A program made the translations under genes and the position numbers. 64,000 nucleotides of DNA from positions 62,001-126,000 of the forward strand of contig CAKSAN010000014.1 of assembly GCA_934436435.1 (NCBI GenBank). Reading direction: 5' to 3'. The stretch is from an uncultured Acetatifactor sp. Lineage in GTDB: Bacteria > Bacillota > Clostridia > Lachnospirales > Lachnospiraceae. The notes beneath the pieces are model-generated. The model was not told the DNA's origin and ran no database searches. It saw only the letters and a list, made by a program, of their open reading frames with translations. This document shows, in pieces, positions 43,938-53,666 of the stretch; position 1 is the first letter of the stretch, and the number at the start of each line of letters is the position of its first letter.

Positions 43938-44909
43938 TTAATTTAATCTTATCATAATTCCCTCTTCTTTTTTCTCTTTCAGCTTACTGCGGATCGCAGG
44001 TACTGCTCCCAGCGCCACGAATGCGTACAACAGAATCAGATTGCCCACATAGCTTGTAAGGTCAATAATTTCTGCGGCTAATGCATAAGATACCAGACGA
44101 TAGCATTCAAAAATATTGTAACCGGCCTCTCCACCACCGCCTTCGCGGAATAAAATAAGTGCCCAGTCCATACGATCCGCAAAATATGTCATCAGTATCA
44201 TAATGATCACGCTGATCACAATTGCTTTCTTCGTAAGCTTGCCGCCCAGCATCTCATAGCCCTTCAGGACACACACTGCCATGATGGCACCTGACAGTGC
44301 TGCCACATAACCCAACTGGCTGAGTACCAGAATACACAGTGCTCCCAACAGAGATCCCAACAGGGCACCGACGATACCGCCGACGATATTTTCGTTCTTC
44401 TGTGTTGTCTGCTGTGCCTTCATGGCAAAGCTGCTGCGCAGCTTCGTCTCACATTCCGGACACATATGGTAATATACTCCGCCGGTCTTCAGTGCTGCCG
44501 TCTCCACGTCCTGTTGTCCGCAGACATCACAGCAGGGAGTATACCCGTGACTGCGCAGGAAGCTCACCGTCTGATTCACTGCTTCATTTGCGACGCACTT
44601 CAGCCTCTCCAGAGAGTGCTGTACTCCCATGTTGACCCTGATATCCAGATTCTTCTGTCTCAGAGACGTAACAACCACCCCTTTGCTCTTACAGAATTGC
44701 TTGACCGCATCCATGTCAAGGGGGCTTCCGTCCGCGCTCTTCGCCGCAGTGTGCAATTCCATGACCAACGGATGGGAATCGTCAGTCGGATACATCAGGA
44801 AATCAAATCCGTCCCTCTGTCCATGCATTACACCGTTGGCCTCGTCATAGTGCATACCGGTTGCCATTGCCAGTTCCTGATAGTTCTGATTCTTTTTCTT
44901 CTTTGTCAT
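43938..44909 (-). CDS. Zinc-ribbon membrane protein of unknown function
   Basis: 323 aa. Residues 1-125 are soluble and unrecognised; a four-Cys zinc ribbon follows (CDVCGQ and MCPEC, about 128-153); then four or five membrane helices (about 174-196, 200-220, 227-245 and 285-310). The cytoplasmic tail is basic. No catalytic motif is visible. Its promoter is probably in the AT-rich sequence at 45010-45050. A regulatory or stress-related membrane protein is possible, but there is no direct evidence. Confidence 0.65.
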   Translation of the reverse strand: MTKKKKNQNYQELAMATGMHYDEANGVMHGQRDGFDFLMYPTDDSHPLVMELHTAAKSADGSPLDMDAVKQFCKSKGVVVTSLRQKNLDIRVNMGVQHSLERLKCVANEAVNQTVSFLRSHGYTPCCDVCGQQDVETAALKTGGVYYHMCPECETKLRSSFAMKAQQTTQKNENIVGGIVGALLGSLLGALCILVLSQLGYVAALSGAIMAVCVLKGYEMLGGKLTKKAIVISVIIMILMTYFADRMDWALILFREGGGGEAGYNIFECYRLVSYALAAEIIDLTSYVGNLILLYAFVALGAVPAIRSKLKEKKEEGIMIRLN

Positions 44910-45079
44910 TTCACTCTTCTCCCCGTCTTTAGTATTTTAAAAATTACTGTGTTTTATTTTACTCCCTGTCCTGCCTGCTTGCAACCTTTTCTGTTCATGC
45001 TGTGAAAATACACCTTTTGTAAAAATATCTAAAATGATTATAAAATTCAACCATTATTGCATAATCCGGTATTTTTCAA

Positions 45080-45236
45080 CATTATCCGTGTGTTTTAATA
45101 TCGAAAGGGCCTCAACAACCAAGCCCCAGGATCATCAGGCACACACCTGCACCGGTTAGAAACGTGGGCCGCAGGGCGCACTATATCAAAAAAGAGCTGC
45201 AGGCACTCTGCCCACAACTCTTTACAACTCTTTTTT
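45080..45236 (+). other. GC-rich non-coding island, candidate small RNA
   Basis: The 355-nt gap between the zinc-ribbon protein and the C39-like gene is AT-rich except for about 45105-45180. Plus-strand candidates for a promoter precede it: TTGCAT-17-CATTAT (45057-45085) and TTTTCA-17-TAATAT (45073-45101), and a terminator hairpin with a T-run ends at 45236. Internal stems such as CAGG-CACACA-CCTG are possible. No RNA family was recognised and either strand could be the real one. Confidence 0.35.
45187..45221 (-). terminator. Terminator after the C39-like gene (bidirectional)
   Basis: Minus-strand arms AGAGTTG / CAGCTCT with an inner GGCA / TGCC stem (45193-45221), followed by six T. On the plus strand the same hairpin is followed by CTTTTTTG at 45229-45236, so it may also end a plus-strand RNA. 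Confidence 0.75.
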
Positions 45237-45266
45237 GATTATTCTCTGATTCTTCTATGTTCGTGC

Positions 45267-45935
45267 TTAACACTTGATCTCAAGATATCCCAACAGCTTG
45301 CTCATATCATACTCCTCCAGCACGCCAAGGTTGGAATCGTAGAACTTGCCGTCAAAGTGTACCAGGTAATGGCAGAAACGTCCCATCTTCTCCATCATGA
45401 TACAGCACTTCGGCAGTACAGCGGGTCTTCCTTCGGTATATACGATAATATCGGTATGATCGATACCATAGTAGTTCAGTGCGGAGATCACGCGGCCCAT
45501 GGTAGCCTGCCACTCTCTGCAGTCCATAACGCTGATCACTTCCGCAATGGTAACACCGGCCAGCATTGCCACGCAGGCCTGACCGCACAGACCATCTTCG
45601 GGCTGGATGATCACGTTCATGCTGTCGATCTTGCGGATGGGCTTTTCAAAGCTGTAAGGACTGTTCTGGTCCATACGGATCAGGGAGCCGTTGATATGCA
45701 GCAGGATCTTATGTACTACACCCAGTTCTACCTTTACGGCACTCTCATCGGTGATAATGATCTCATAATTGCCCTTCTCCTTGGGATGCAGTTCGCACTC
45801 AATAATATTGTTGTCCAGAACAATGTCTCCCTTGATCACTTCTCTCTGCTTACATACTTCCCATACATTGAAAGGGATCTGAATGGTATATCCGGCATCC
45901 TTTTTTTCTACTTTAGATTCAAAAAAATATCTCAT
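45267..45935 (-). CDS. DUF1905-like domain fused to C39 peptidase-like domain
   Basis: 222 aa, no signal peptide. Residues 1-82 look like a DUF1905 beta-barrel (FESKVEKKDAGYTIQIPFNVWEV, IIECELHPKEKGNYEIII). Residues about 105-220 resemble a C39-type cysteine peptidase: GLCGQACVAMLAG with the Gln-Cys pair, FCHYLVHFDG with the His, and YDSN with the Asp. C39 domains normally process bacteriocin leaders as part of ABC exporters, but no exporter or leader peptide gene is near, so this could be a free intracellular papain-like peptidase. Function unknown; single-gene unit. Confidence 0.6.
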   Translation of the reverse strand: MRYFFESKVEKKDAGYTIQIPFNVWEVCKQREVIKGDIVLDNNIIECELHPKEKGNYEIIITDESAVKVELGVVHKILLHINGSLIRMDQNSPYSFEKPIRKIDSMNVIIQPEDGLCGQACVAMLAGVTIAEVISVMDCREWQATMGRVISALNYYGIDHTDIIVYTEGRPAVLPKCCIMMEKMGRFCHYLVHFDGKFYDSNLGVLEEYDMSKLLGYLEIKC

Positions 45936-46121
45936 GATTCATTCCTCCGTTGCTTTTGCTGTTTCCCGAATATTCTCTGAAGAAAAATCCTTACGAAAGC
46001 GGTTACATTTGCTATTTACCTTGATTCTAGCAAAAATTTGTGTCCTTGCAAAGGGCTTGCTGGAAAGTACTTAAAAAAAAACATCCTGTCAAATTTTTAT
46101 CATAATAACAGGGTATAAAAT

Positions 46122-46163
46122 AAGTCATGCCCCCGCAATACTCTCTCTGCGGACGCATGACTT
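46122..46163 (-). terminator. Terminator after mgtE
   Basis: Arms AAGTCATGC (46122-46130) and GCATGACTT (46155-46163), with an inner GCGGG-type pairing, followed on the minus strand by ATTTTAT; about 30 nt past the mgtE stop. Confidence 0.65.
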
Positions 46164-46195
46164 ATGAACAATTTCGTATTCTTGCATTTATATTT

Positions 46196-47545
46196 CTATA
46201 GTCCCAAAATGGCAGATGCCACGCGGAAGTATACCAACAGTGACATGGCATCCACAATGGTGGTAATGAACGGGCTCGCCATTACCGCAGGGTCAAAGCC
46301 CAGACGCTTTGCCAGAATCGGCAGAAGGCATCCGATGATCATGGCGATTACTACCGCCGCTATCAGAGTCAGACACACGGAAGCCGCCACCAGCATCCCT
46401 ACCCGGTCCAGTAATATAAGCTTTGCAAAATTGGCTGCGGAAAGTGTGATACCGCAGATGATTGCCACACGGATCTCCTTCCAGATGACTCTGGGGACAT
46501 CCCGGTATTCGATCTCATTTAAGGACAATCCGCGGATGACCGTAACGCTGGCCTGGCTTCCGGCATTACCGCCGGTATCCATCAGCATAGGAATATAGGC
46601 CACCAGCACCGCACAGACACTCAGGGCATCCTCAAAAGATGAAATGATGGCTCCGGTAAAGGTTGCGGATACCATTAAAAGCAACAGCCAGGGAATACGC
46701 TTTTTAAAAGTCTCAAATACCCCTGTTTTCATATAAGGCTTATCGCTTGGCACGATAGCCGCCATCTTTTCCATATCCTCCGTGGTCTCTTCTTCAATGA
46801 TATCCACGATATCATCCACGGTGATAATACCTACCAGCCGGTTCTCATTGTCCACTACCGGCATGGCCGTAAAGTCGTATTTTTTGAACTGTTTTGCTAC
46901 TTCCTCCTGATCCATCAGGGTATTGATGGAAATGACATTCTCATGCATGATGTCACCGATGATCTCGTCACCGTCCATGAGCAGCAGATAACGCAGTGCT
47001 ACGGTTCCCACCAGTCTTCTCTGGGCATCCAGAACGTAGCAGATATTGATGGTCTCACTGTCCAGGCCCACCCTACGGATCCGTTCGATGGCCTGATTCA
47101 CCGTCAGGTTCTCCTTCAGATCTACATATTCAACCGTCATGATACTTCCGGCGGAATCTTCCGGATAGCGCAGCAAGTGGTTAATATCTCTGCGCACATC
47201 GGGGCTTGCGTTGGTCAGAAGCTTTTTGACAATATTGGCAGGCATCTCCTCCAACAGGTCGGCCGCATCATCCGCCATCAGGTTGTTAATAATGCTGGCA
47301 GCCTCCTTATCCGACAGGGAGGTAATGATCTTCTGCTGATTGTCCATATCCAGATAGGAAAAAACGTCTGCCGCCAGATCCTTGGGAAGAATGCGGAAGA
47401 CCTTTAACATGTCCTCTTCTTCCAGTTCTTCCAGAAGTCCTGCAATATCGGCATCGTTGAGTTCAGCCAGATACTGGCGCAGCTTGGTATACTGCTTGGT
47501 ATTAAGAAGCTCTAAGACTTCTTCCAGTTCTTTGATCTGTTCCAT
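46196..47545 (-). CDS. mgtE: Magnesium transporter MgtE
   Basis: 449 aa with the full MgtE layout: N domain (about 1-125; DIAGLLEELEEEDMLKVFRILP, MPANIVKKLL), paired CBS domains (about 130-255; YPEDSAGSIMTVEYV) and five membrane helices (about 285-449) with MDTGGNAGSQASVTVIRGL, the pore motif binding Mg2+. The CBS and N domains close the channel when cytosolic Mg2+ is high. AGGAGG precedes the ATG. The 135-nt leader has a good promoter, a hairpin and an overlapping upstream reading frame instead of a recognisable M-box. Confidence 0.96.
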   Translation of the reverse strand: MEQIKELEEVLELLNTKQYTKLRQYLAELNDADIAGLLEELEEEDMLKVFRILPKDLAADVFSYLDMDNQQKIITSLSDKEAASIINNLMADDAADLLEEMPANIVKKLLTNASPDVRRDINHLLRYPEDSAGSIMTVEYVDLKENLTVNQAIERIRRVGLDSETINICYVLDAQRRLVGTVALRYLLLMDGDEIIGDIMHENVISINTLMDQEEVAKQFKKYDFTAMPVVDNENRLVGIITVDDIVDIIEEETTEDMEKMAAIVPSDKPYMKTGVFETFKKRIPWLLLLMVSATFTGAIISSFEDALSVCAVLVAYIPMLMDTGGNAGSQASVTVIRGLSLNEIEYRDVPRVIWKEIRVAIICGITLSAANFAKLILLDRVGMLVAASVCLTLIAAVVIAMIIGCLLPILAKRLGFDPAVMASPFITTIVDAMSLLVYFRVASAILGL

Positions 47546-47639
47546 GATGATCCTCCTTATGATGTTTTCTATGGGTGTAACTTAAGTGACAACTTCGCCC
47601 CGGAAGTGGGTTGTCAGAACTCTTCTGTGTACACTTCAT
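47502..47639 (-). promoter_or_regulatory. Leader reading frame and hairpin upstream of mgtE
   Basis: A 45-codon frame (MKCTQKSSDNPLPGRS...) starts at ATG 47639 after AAGGTGGTGG and runs past the mgtE start in another frame, so translating it would cover the mgtE ribosome site. Inside it a bulged hairpin with arms TGACAA / TTGTCA and CTTC / GAAG (47587-47616) is visible. This looks like a possible translational leader, though the peptide may be fortuitous. Confidence 0.4.
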
Positions 47640-47685
47640 AAAAACCACCACCTTTCCTCATGGAATCTTAAAACCGCTACGCTTA

Positions 47686-47714
47686 ATTGTAACTTTTAGA
47701 CTATTCTTTGTCAA
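47686..47714 (-). promoter_or_regulatory. Promoter of mgtE
   Basis: Minus-strand TTGACA (47709-47714), exactly 17 nt, TACAAT (47686-47691). The -35 hexamer lies within the last codons of yigZ. Confidence 0.75.
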
Positions 47715-48348
47715 TGAAATACGTCTCTTTCAATTTCTCAATTTTTACCTTTCCGCAGGTGGTTTCTGTCAGGTTTTTCCTGATGTTTTCCTCTTTTTCC
47801 ACCGGGATGCGTAAAATAAATTTTACATTTTCCGCATAGATGCTGTCCACGGGAACAATGCCCTGCTGTCCGAAATAGTATTGCAACTTTCCCACATCAT
47901 TATAATCCGCAGTCACTTCCAGTTCACAGCCCTTTCGCATGATGCCCGTCTCACAGTGTGCCAGTCCTTCCTTCACCGCCTGAGTGTAGGCCCGCACCAG
48001 GCCGCCGGTGCCCAACAGTGTACCGCCGAAGTATCGCGTCACTACCACCGCAAGGTTGCGGATCCCGGAACCCGTCAACACCTCTAACATCGGCCGTCCC
48101 GCCGTTCCAGAGGGTTCTCCGTCGTCGCTGCACCGGGTGAGTTCTCCTCTGCTTCCTATGATAAATGCCGAACAGTTATGTCTGGCATCCCAGTATTTTT
48201 TCTTCATTTCCTCTATAAAAGCCACTGCCGCTTCCTCGGTCTCGCATTTGCGGATTGTGGCGATAAAGCGGGATTTTTTCTCCACGATCTCACCCTCGCC
48301 GCCGGATAAAAGGACTCTGTAGCTGTCTGTTGTTACGGTGTTGCCCAT
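47701..48348 (-). CDS. yigZ: YigZ/IMPACT family protein
   Basis: 215 aa. The N-terminal IMPACT domain shows EKKSRFIATIRKCETEEAAVAFI, DARHNCSAFIIG, the signature CSDDGEPSGTAGRPML and VVTRYFGGTLLGTGGL. The C-terminal DUF1949 ferredoxin-like domain follows (DYNDVGKLQYYF). Members are linked to translation or stress response in eukaryotes; bacterial function is not settled. Divergent from the PBP gene. Confidence 0.92.
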   Translation of the reverse strand: MGNTVTTDSYRVLLSGGEGEIVEKKSRFIATIRKCETEEAAVAFIEEMKKKYWDARHNCSAFIIGSRGELTRCSDDGEPSGTAGRPMLEVLTGSGIRNLAVVVTRYFGGTLLGTGGLVRAYTQAVKEGLAHCETGIMRKGCELEVTADYNDVGKLQYYFGQQGIVPVDSIYAENVKFILRIPVEKEENIRKNLTETTCGKVKIEKLKETYFIDKE

Positions 48349-48467
48349 ATATGCCCTCTCTTATAATAAATAATCTTTTCAAAATTTATGATTTCTTCCG
48401 AATTCTTTTTCAGTGTAGCATAACTTCTCCAAAATGTGAAACAATTCTAAAGACTGGAAAGAAAACC

Positions 48468-48496
48468 TTTATTTACATAACATTATTTGGTATAAT
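48468..48496 (+). promoter_or_regulatory. Promoter of the class A PBP gene
   Basis: TTTATT (48468-48473), 17 nt, TGG-TATAAT (48491-48496), an extended -10 with a weak -35. The ATG at 48495 overlaps it, which supports the later ATG as the real start. Confidence 0.6.
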
Positions 48497-48533
48497 GGAT
48501 GCGTCTGTATCTCAGGCAGAAAGGACTTATTTT

Positions 48534-51206
48534 ATGAATTATGGTAAAAAAGGTGTCCGTGCGAAGCAGAAGACACTCAATTCTAAATCACAAAAATGGG
48601 GAAGGAAAATTGCCCTGACCTGTGTCAAGGTCCTGCTGGCGGCTATCGTCGGTATCGGCATCTGCGGTGTTTCCGCCGGTATCGGTGCTTTCCGCGGTAT
48701 CCTCTCTTCCACCCCCACGATCCGTCTGTCGGATGTCGTAGCCGTAGGTGAGGCCACCATTGTCTATGACAGGGAGGGCAACGAGCTCGACCAGTATGTC
48801 AGCACCAACTCCAACCGCCTCTCTGTCGGCATGGACGAGATCCCCGACTACATGGGCAAGGCTTTCGTAGCCATCGAGGACGAGCGTTTTTATCAGCACA
48901 ACGGCATTGATTTCAAGAGTATTCTCCGTGCCGGTTATCAGTTTTTTAAGACTGGCGGCGAAGAGGCTCAGGGTGCAAGTACCATTACCCAGCAGCTGTT
49001 GAAAAACACCGTCTTCACCGACTGGACTTCCGAAGGTAATAACAAGATCAAAAAGATCAAACGTAAGATCCAGGAGCAGTATCTGGCACTGGAGATCACG
49101 AAGTACTACTCCAAGGACGAGATTCTGCTGCGTTACATGAACGCCATTAACCTGGGTCAGAATACTCTGGGCGTGGAATCTGCTTCCTTGCGTTACTTCG
49201 GCAAGCATTGCAGCGATCTGACCATCTCCGAGTGTGCGGTCATCGCCAGCATTACGCAGAATCCTTCCAAATACAATCCGATCCGTCACCCGGAGGAGAA
49301 TGAAAAGCGTCGTAAGACCTGCCTGAATAAAATGCTGGAACTTGGCTTTATCAGTCAGGCGCAGTATGACGAGGCCATGGCCGATACCGATGCAGTGTAC
49401 GAGCGGATCGGTCTGTACGACATTGATTATCAGGAGGCGAATGCCACCACCGGCTCCTACTTCTCAGATGCGGTATACGAGCAGGTAAAACAGGATCTGA
49501 TCCTGAGCGGTTACAATGAAGCCATGGCCGAGACGCTGCTTACCTCCGGAGGCTTACGTGTGGAGTCTACTCTGGATCCCAAGATCCAGAACATCCTCAA
49601 CGAGGAATACGCAGATCCTTCCAACTATCCGGAGAGCATAAAGTGGTACCTGAACTACGCGCTTACCATCATCTCTCCTGACGGCACGAAGAACAACTTC
49701 AGCAAGGAAAATATGATGACCTGGTTCAAAGAAAATCAGAACAAGAAATTCAATCTGATCTTCTCTTCCCAGGATGATGCCTACGCAGCTGTGGACACTT
49801 ACCGTTCCGCAATGCTGGCCCAGTTAGGTGTGGAAGACAATGCGGACAATTATGAAGAGACCATTTCCATGACTCCTCAGCCCCAGTCGGCTATGGTTAT
49901 CGAGGAACAGAGCACCGGCTATGTGGTAGCCATGATCGGCGGACGCGGTGCCAAGGAAGGTCGTAGAACCTTAAACCGTGCCACCAGTGCAAAGCGTCTG
50001 CCGGGATCTACCTTCAAGGTAGTTGCCTCCTACGCTCCCGCTTTGGACAGTGCCGGCAAAACACTGGCCACCGTTTACAACGATGCACCGTTCAATTACT
50101 CGGACGGTACCCCCGTGCGTAACTGGTACAAGACCGGTTACCGCGGCATTCAGAATATCCGTAGTGCGATCCGTGACTCTCTGAATATTATTGCAGTTAA
50201 GAACATCACGGTGATCACTCCGAGACTTGGCTATGATTATCTGTTGAACTTTGGATTCACTACCCTGACCGACGGTGTACAGGTCGGCAATGAGATCAAA
50301 TCCGACGTGAACCAGTCTCTTGCCTTGGGAGGTCTGACCTATGGTGTTACTCCTTACGAACTGACCGGTGCCTACGCTGCTATTGCCAATGGCGGTACCT
50401 ATGTCACTCCGAAGCTCTACACCAGAGTCACGGATTCCGATGGAAATGTGATTCTGGACAACACCAATCCTCCTACGAGACAGGTCATCAAGGAGTCCAC
50501 TGCTTTCCTGCTGACCAGCGCCATGCAGGATGTAGTTACCTCAGGTACCGGTGCCCGTGTCAACTTCGGTGGTATGGCTATCGCCGGTAAGACCGGTACC
50601 ACTACCGGACCTACCGATGCCTGGTTCGTGGGATACACTCCGTATTACACTGCCGCTACCTGGACGGGTTACGATAACAACGTAGACTTAAACAGCGCGG
50701 AGGACGGTGTCTCCAAGACCTTATGGCGTAAGGTCATGAAGCGTGTCCATGAGGATCTGCCCAATACCCAGTTCCCGGTTCCTCCCGGAATCGTGCAGGT
50801 AGCGGTATGTTCCCAGTCCGGCAAACTGCCGATCCCCGGTCTCTGCGACGGTTCCGTTTACACGGAATACTTTGCGGAAGGTACGGAACCTACGGAAAGC
50901 TGTGATGTGCACTATCAGGGTGAGATCTGTGCTTACGACGGATTGCCCGCAAGCCCCGATTGCCCGTTCAAGTACTCCGGTGTGGCTACGATGCCTCTGG
51001 TAGAGGATCCCGCATTGCAGCAGGGCTCCACCGTCATCATCAACAATCCGGACGGCACACAGACCGTCAGCACGCCGAACACCAGAAGCCAGTGTGAACA
51101 TGACGCCACCTTCTTCGCCAACCCGGATTACGAGGCCGTGATCAATCAGCAGCAGGCCGAGATCAATGCCCGAAATGCCGCTGCACAGCCGCAATCGGAA
51201 GAATAG
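48534..51206 (+). CDS. ponA: Class A penicillin-binding protein 1A
   Basis: 890 aa from the ATG after AAAGGA; upstream codons overlap the promoter. Short basic cytoplasmic tail, one membrane helix (about 26-50), GT51 transglycosylase domain (catalytic Glu in AIEDERFYQHNGID; GASTITQQLLKN), then transpeptidase domain with SxxK in LPGSTFK, SLN as SxN and GKTGTT. The C-terminal region (VCSQSGKLPIPGLC, then Gln/Ala-rich tail) is a usual extension. It polymerises and cross-links peptidoglycan. The only long gene on the plus strand here, monocistronic with a strong terminator. Confidence 0.95.
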   Translation: MNYGKKGVRAKQKTLNSKSQKWGRKIALTCVKVLLAAIVGIGICGVSAGIGAFRGILSSTPTIRLSDVVAVGEATIVYDREGNELDQYVSTNSNRLSVGMDEIPDYMGKAFVAIEDERFYQHNGIDFKSILRAGYQFFKTGGEEAQGASTITQQLLKNTVFTDWTSEGNNKIKKIKRKIQEQYLALEITKYYSKDEILLRYMNAINLGQNTLGVESASLRYFGKHCSDLTISECAVIASITQNPSKYNPIRHPEENEKRRKTCLNKMLELGFISQAQYDEAMADTDAVYERIGLYDIDYQEANATTGSYFSDAVYEQVKQDLILSGYNEAMAETLLTSGGLRVESTLDPKIQNILNEEYADPSNYPESIKWYLNYALTIISPDGTKNNFSKENMMTWFKENQNKKFNLIFSSQDDAYAAVDTYRSAMLAQLGVEDNADNYEETISMTPQPQSAMVIEEQSTGYVVAMIGGRGAKEGRRTLNRATSAKRLPGSTFKVVASYAPALDSAGKTLATVYNDAPFNYSDGTPVRNWYKTGYRGIQNIRSAIRDSLNIIAVKNITVITPRLGYDYLLNFGFTTLTDGVQVGNEIKSDVNQSLALGGLTYGVTPYELTGAYAAIANGGTYVTPKLYTRVTDSDGNVILDNTNPPTRQVIKESTAFLLTSAMQDVVTSGTGARVNFGGMAIAGKTGTTTGPTDAWFVGYTPYYTAATWTGYDNNVDLNSAEDGVSKTLWRKVMKRVHEDLPNTQFPVPPGIVQVAVCSQSGKLPIPGLCDGSVYTEYFAEGTEPTESCDVHYQGEICAYDGLPASPDCPFKYSGVATMPLVEDPALQQGSTVIINNPDGTQTVSTPNTRSQCEHDATFFANPDYEAVINQQQAEINARNAAAQPQSEE

Positions 51207-51234
51207 CAATTATTTATAATTGACCATAAACAAT

Positions 51235-51281
51235 ACCCGCCCCTGTGGCTGCTCTGCGCAGCCACAGGGGCGGGTTATTTT
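51235..51281 (+). terminator. Terminator of the PBP gene
   Basis: An 18-bp GC-rich stem (ACCCGCCCCTGTGGCTGC and its complement, 51235-51275) with a 5-nt loop, followed by TATTTTT. Confidence 0.92.
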
Positions 51282-51285
51282 TGTG

Positions 51286-51331
51286 CAAAAATACCACCGG
51301 ATCAAACGTTTTTTCCATTCGATCCGGTGGT
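51286..51331 (-). terminator. Terminator of gdhA
   Basis: Minus-strand stem ACCACCGGATC / GATCCGGTGGT (51293-51331), followed by ATTTTTG; 31 nt past the gdhA stop and back to back with the PBP terminator. Confidence 0.88.
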
Positions 51332-51361
51332 CATTATACACTTTGCTTTGGAAGCTGTTTC

Positions 51362-52765
<1,404 letters not shown>

Positions 52766-52767
52766 TT

Positions 52768-52796
52768 ATTATAAAACGTCTTTTTTAATTGTACAA
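52768..52796 (-). promoter_or_regulatory. Promoter of gdhA
   Basis: Minus-strand TTGTAC (52791-52796), 17 nt, TATAAT (52768-52773), near-consensus. Confidence 0.72.
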
Positions 52797-52926
52797 TAAA
52801 CTTTATCCCACTAAATCATAAAAGTTTTTGCCGTTTTTCTGTATAATTTGCACAATAAATTATACAAGTATACAATTTGTGCGTTATGGTGTATGTTAAA
52901 TTTAACGAAAGCGGTCGTTTTGTATG

Positions 52927-53385
52927 TTATAGATACTCTTTCAGGGTACGGATATTGGCATTCTCCATCTCGATCAGTTCTTTGGCAAGGCTGCGGCAGG
53001 CATTTCCCGCAAACTCCTCATTGTGCGCCAGTACCTTTTCCATCTCCAGAACGCCGTTATTGCTGCCTTTAATGATCATTTCCGCAATATGGCCGGTGCT
53101 GGTGTTGAGCAGGGTGTTATAGCCGATCCCGAAGCGCAGCATCATATTTTCCATGGCATTCTCCCGATAGGTCTGGGCTTTGCCCTCCACCAGATTCTGC
53201 ACCGCCCTGTCATGCAGTCTGGAATACTGTAGTTCCTGCTCCGCCACGACAGTAGCCAGTCTGTCATCATAAATCTTGTCCGTAACAGCATCCAGGGCTT
53301 TCATGGCCATTTCCGTGTTGCGCTGGATCTCCCGATAAATATTGATCTCCTGTTTTTTCAGATTGTGATTTCCCGTTTTATTCAT
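52927..53385 (-). CDS. Small all-helical protein of unknown function
   Basis: 152 aa, soluble, predicted mainly alpha-helical with four long helices, recalling a ferritin-like or four-helix bundle outline (for example EIQRNTEMAMKALDAV, MIIKGSNNGVLEMEKV and ELIEMENANIRTLKEYL). There are scattered His and Glu residues but no clear ExxH metal motif pair. No membrane segment or signal. I do not recognise a named family. Confidence 0.65.
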   Translation of the reverse strand: MNKTGNHNLKKQEINIYREIQRNTEMAMKALDAVTDKIYDDRLATVVAEQELQYSRLHDRAVQNLVEGKAQTYRENAMENMMLRFGIGYNTLLNTSTGHIAEMIIKGSNNGVLEMEKVLAHNEEFAGNACRSLAKELIEMENANIRTLKEYL

Positions 53386-53453
53386 AGAAAAAGCTCCTTA
53401 CCGTTTTTGGTAAGAAGCTTTCCCTGAAATGTCTTATTTTATTCGTACAACAC

Positions 53454-53569
53454 GAATTGCTCCGCAGCTATGCTGCTCTCGCAATTCTACCTGCATTCGG
53501 ATTCCGCTGATTTGCTTCTGCAAATCGCTTCTTCCTTCCGCAGTGCAAGCTCAAAAACGCTTCGCGTTT
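53454..53569. repeat. Cluster of short palindromes in intergenic DNA
   Basis: Within the 281-nt gap upstream of the helical protein gene: GAATTGC/GCAATTC (53454-53460, 53481-53487) enclosing GCAGC-TAT-GCTGC, GATTTGC-TTCT-GCAAATC (53509-53526) and AAACGC-TTC-GCGTTT (53555-53569). A REP/BIME-like mosaic of small hairpins; no coding frame or T-run terminator stands out in this gap. Confidence 0.5.
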
Positions 53570-53666
53570 CTTCGCTGTCGGGCATTCGCCCTATCAAAAA
53601 TAAATCATCAAAAATCATGCCTGCAAGCAGTCAGATTTTTGCCGATTCATTTTTGGCACTGCTCAT

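Noticed and set aside
47546..47700. M-box riboswitch before mgtE
   Set aside because: None of the conserved M-box core segments were found, and the 135-nt leader is too short with different structure.
48588..49289. Minus-strand 233-codon frame opposite the PBP gene
   Set aside because: Antisense to the transglycosylase domain; no start signal.
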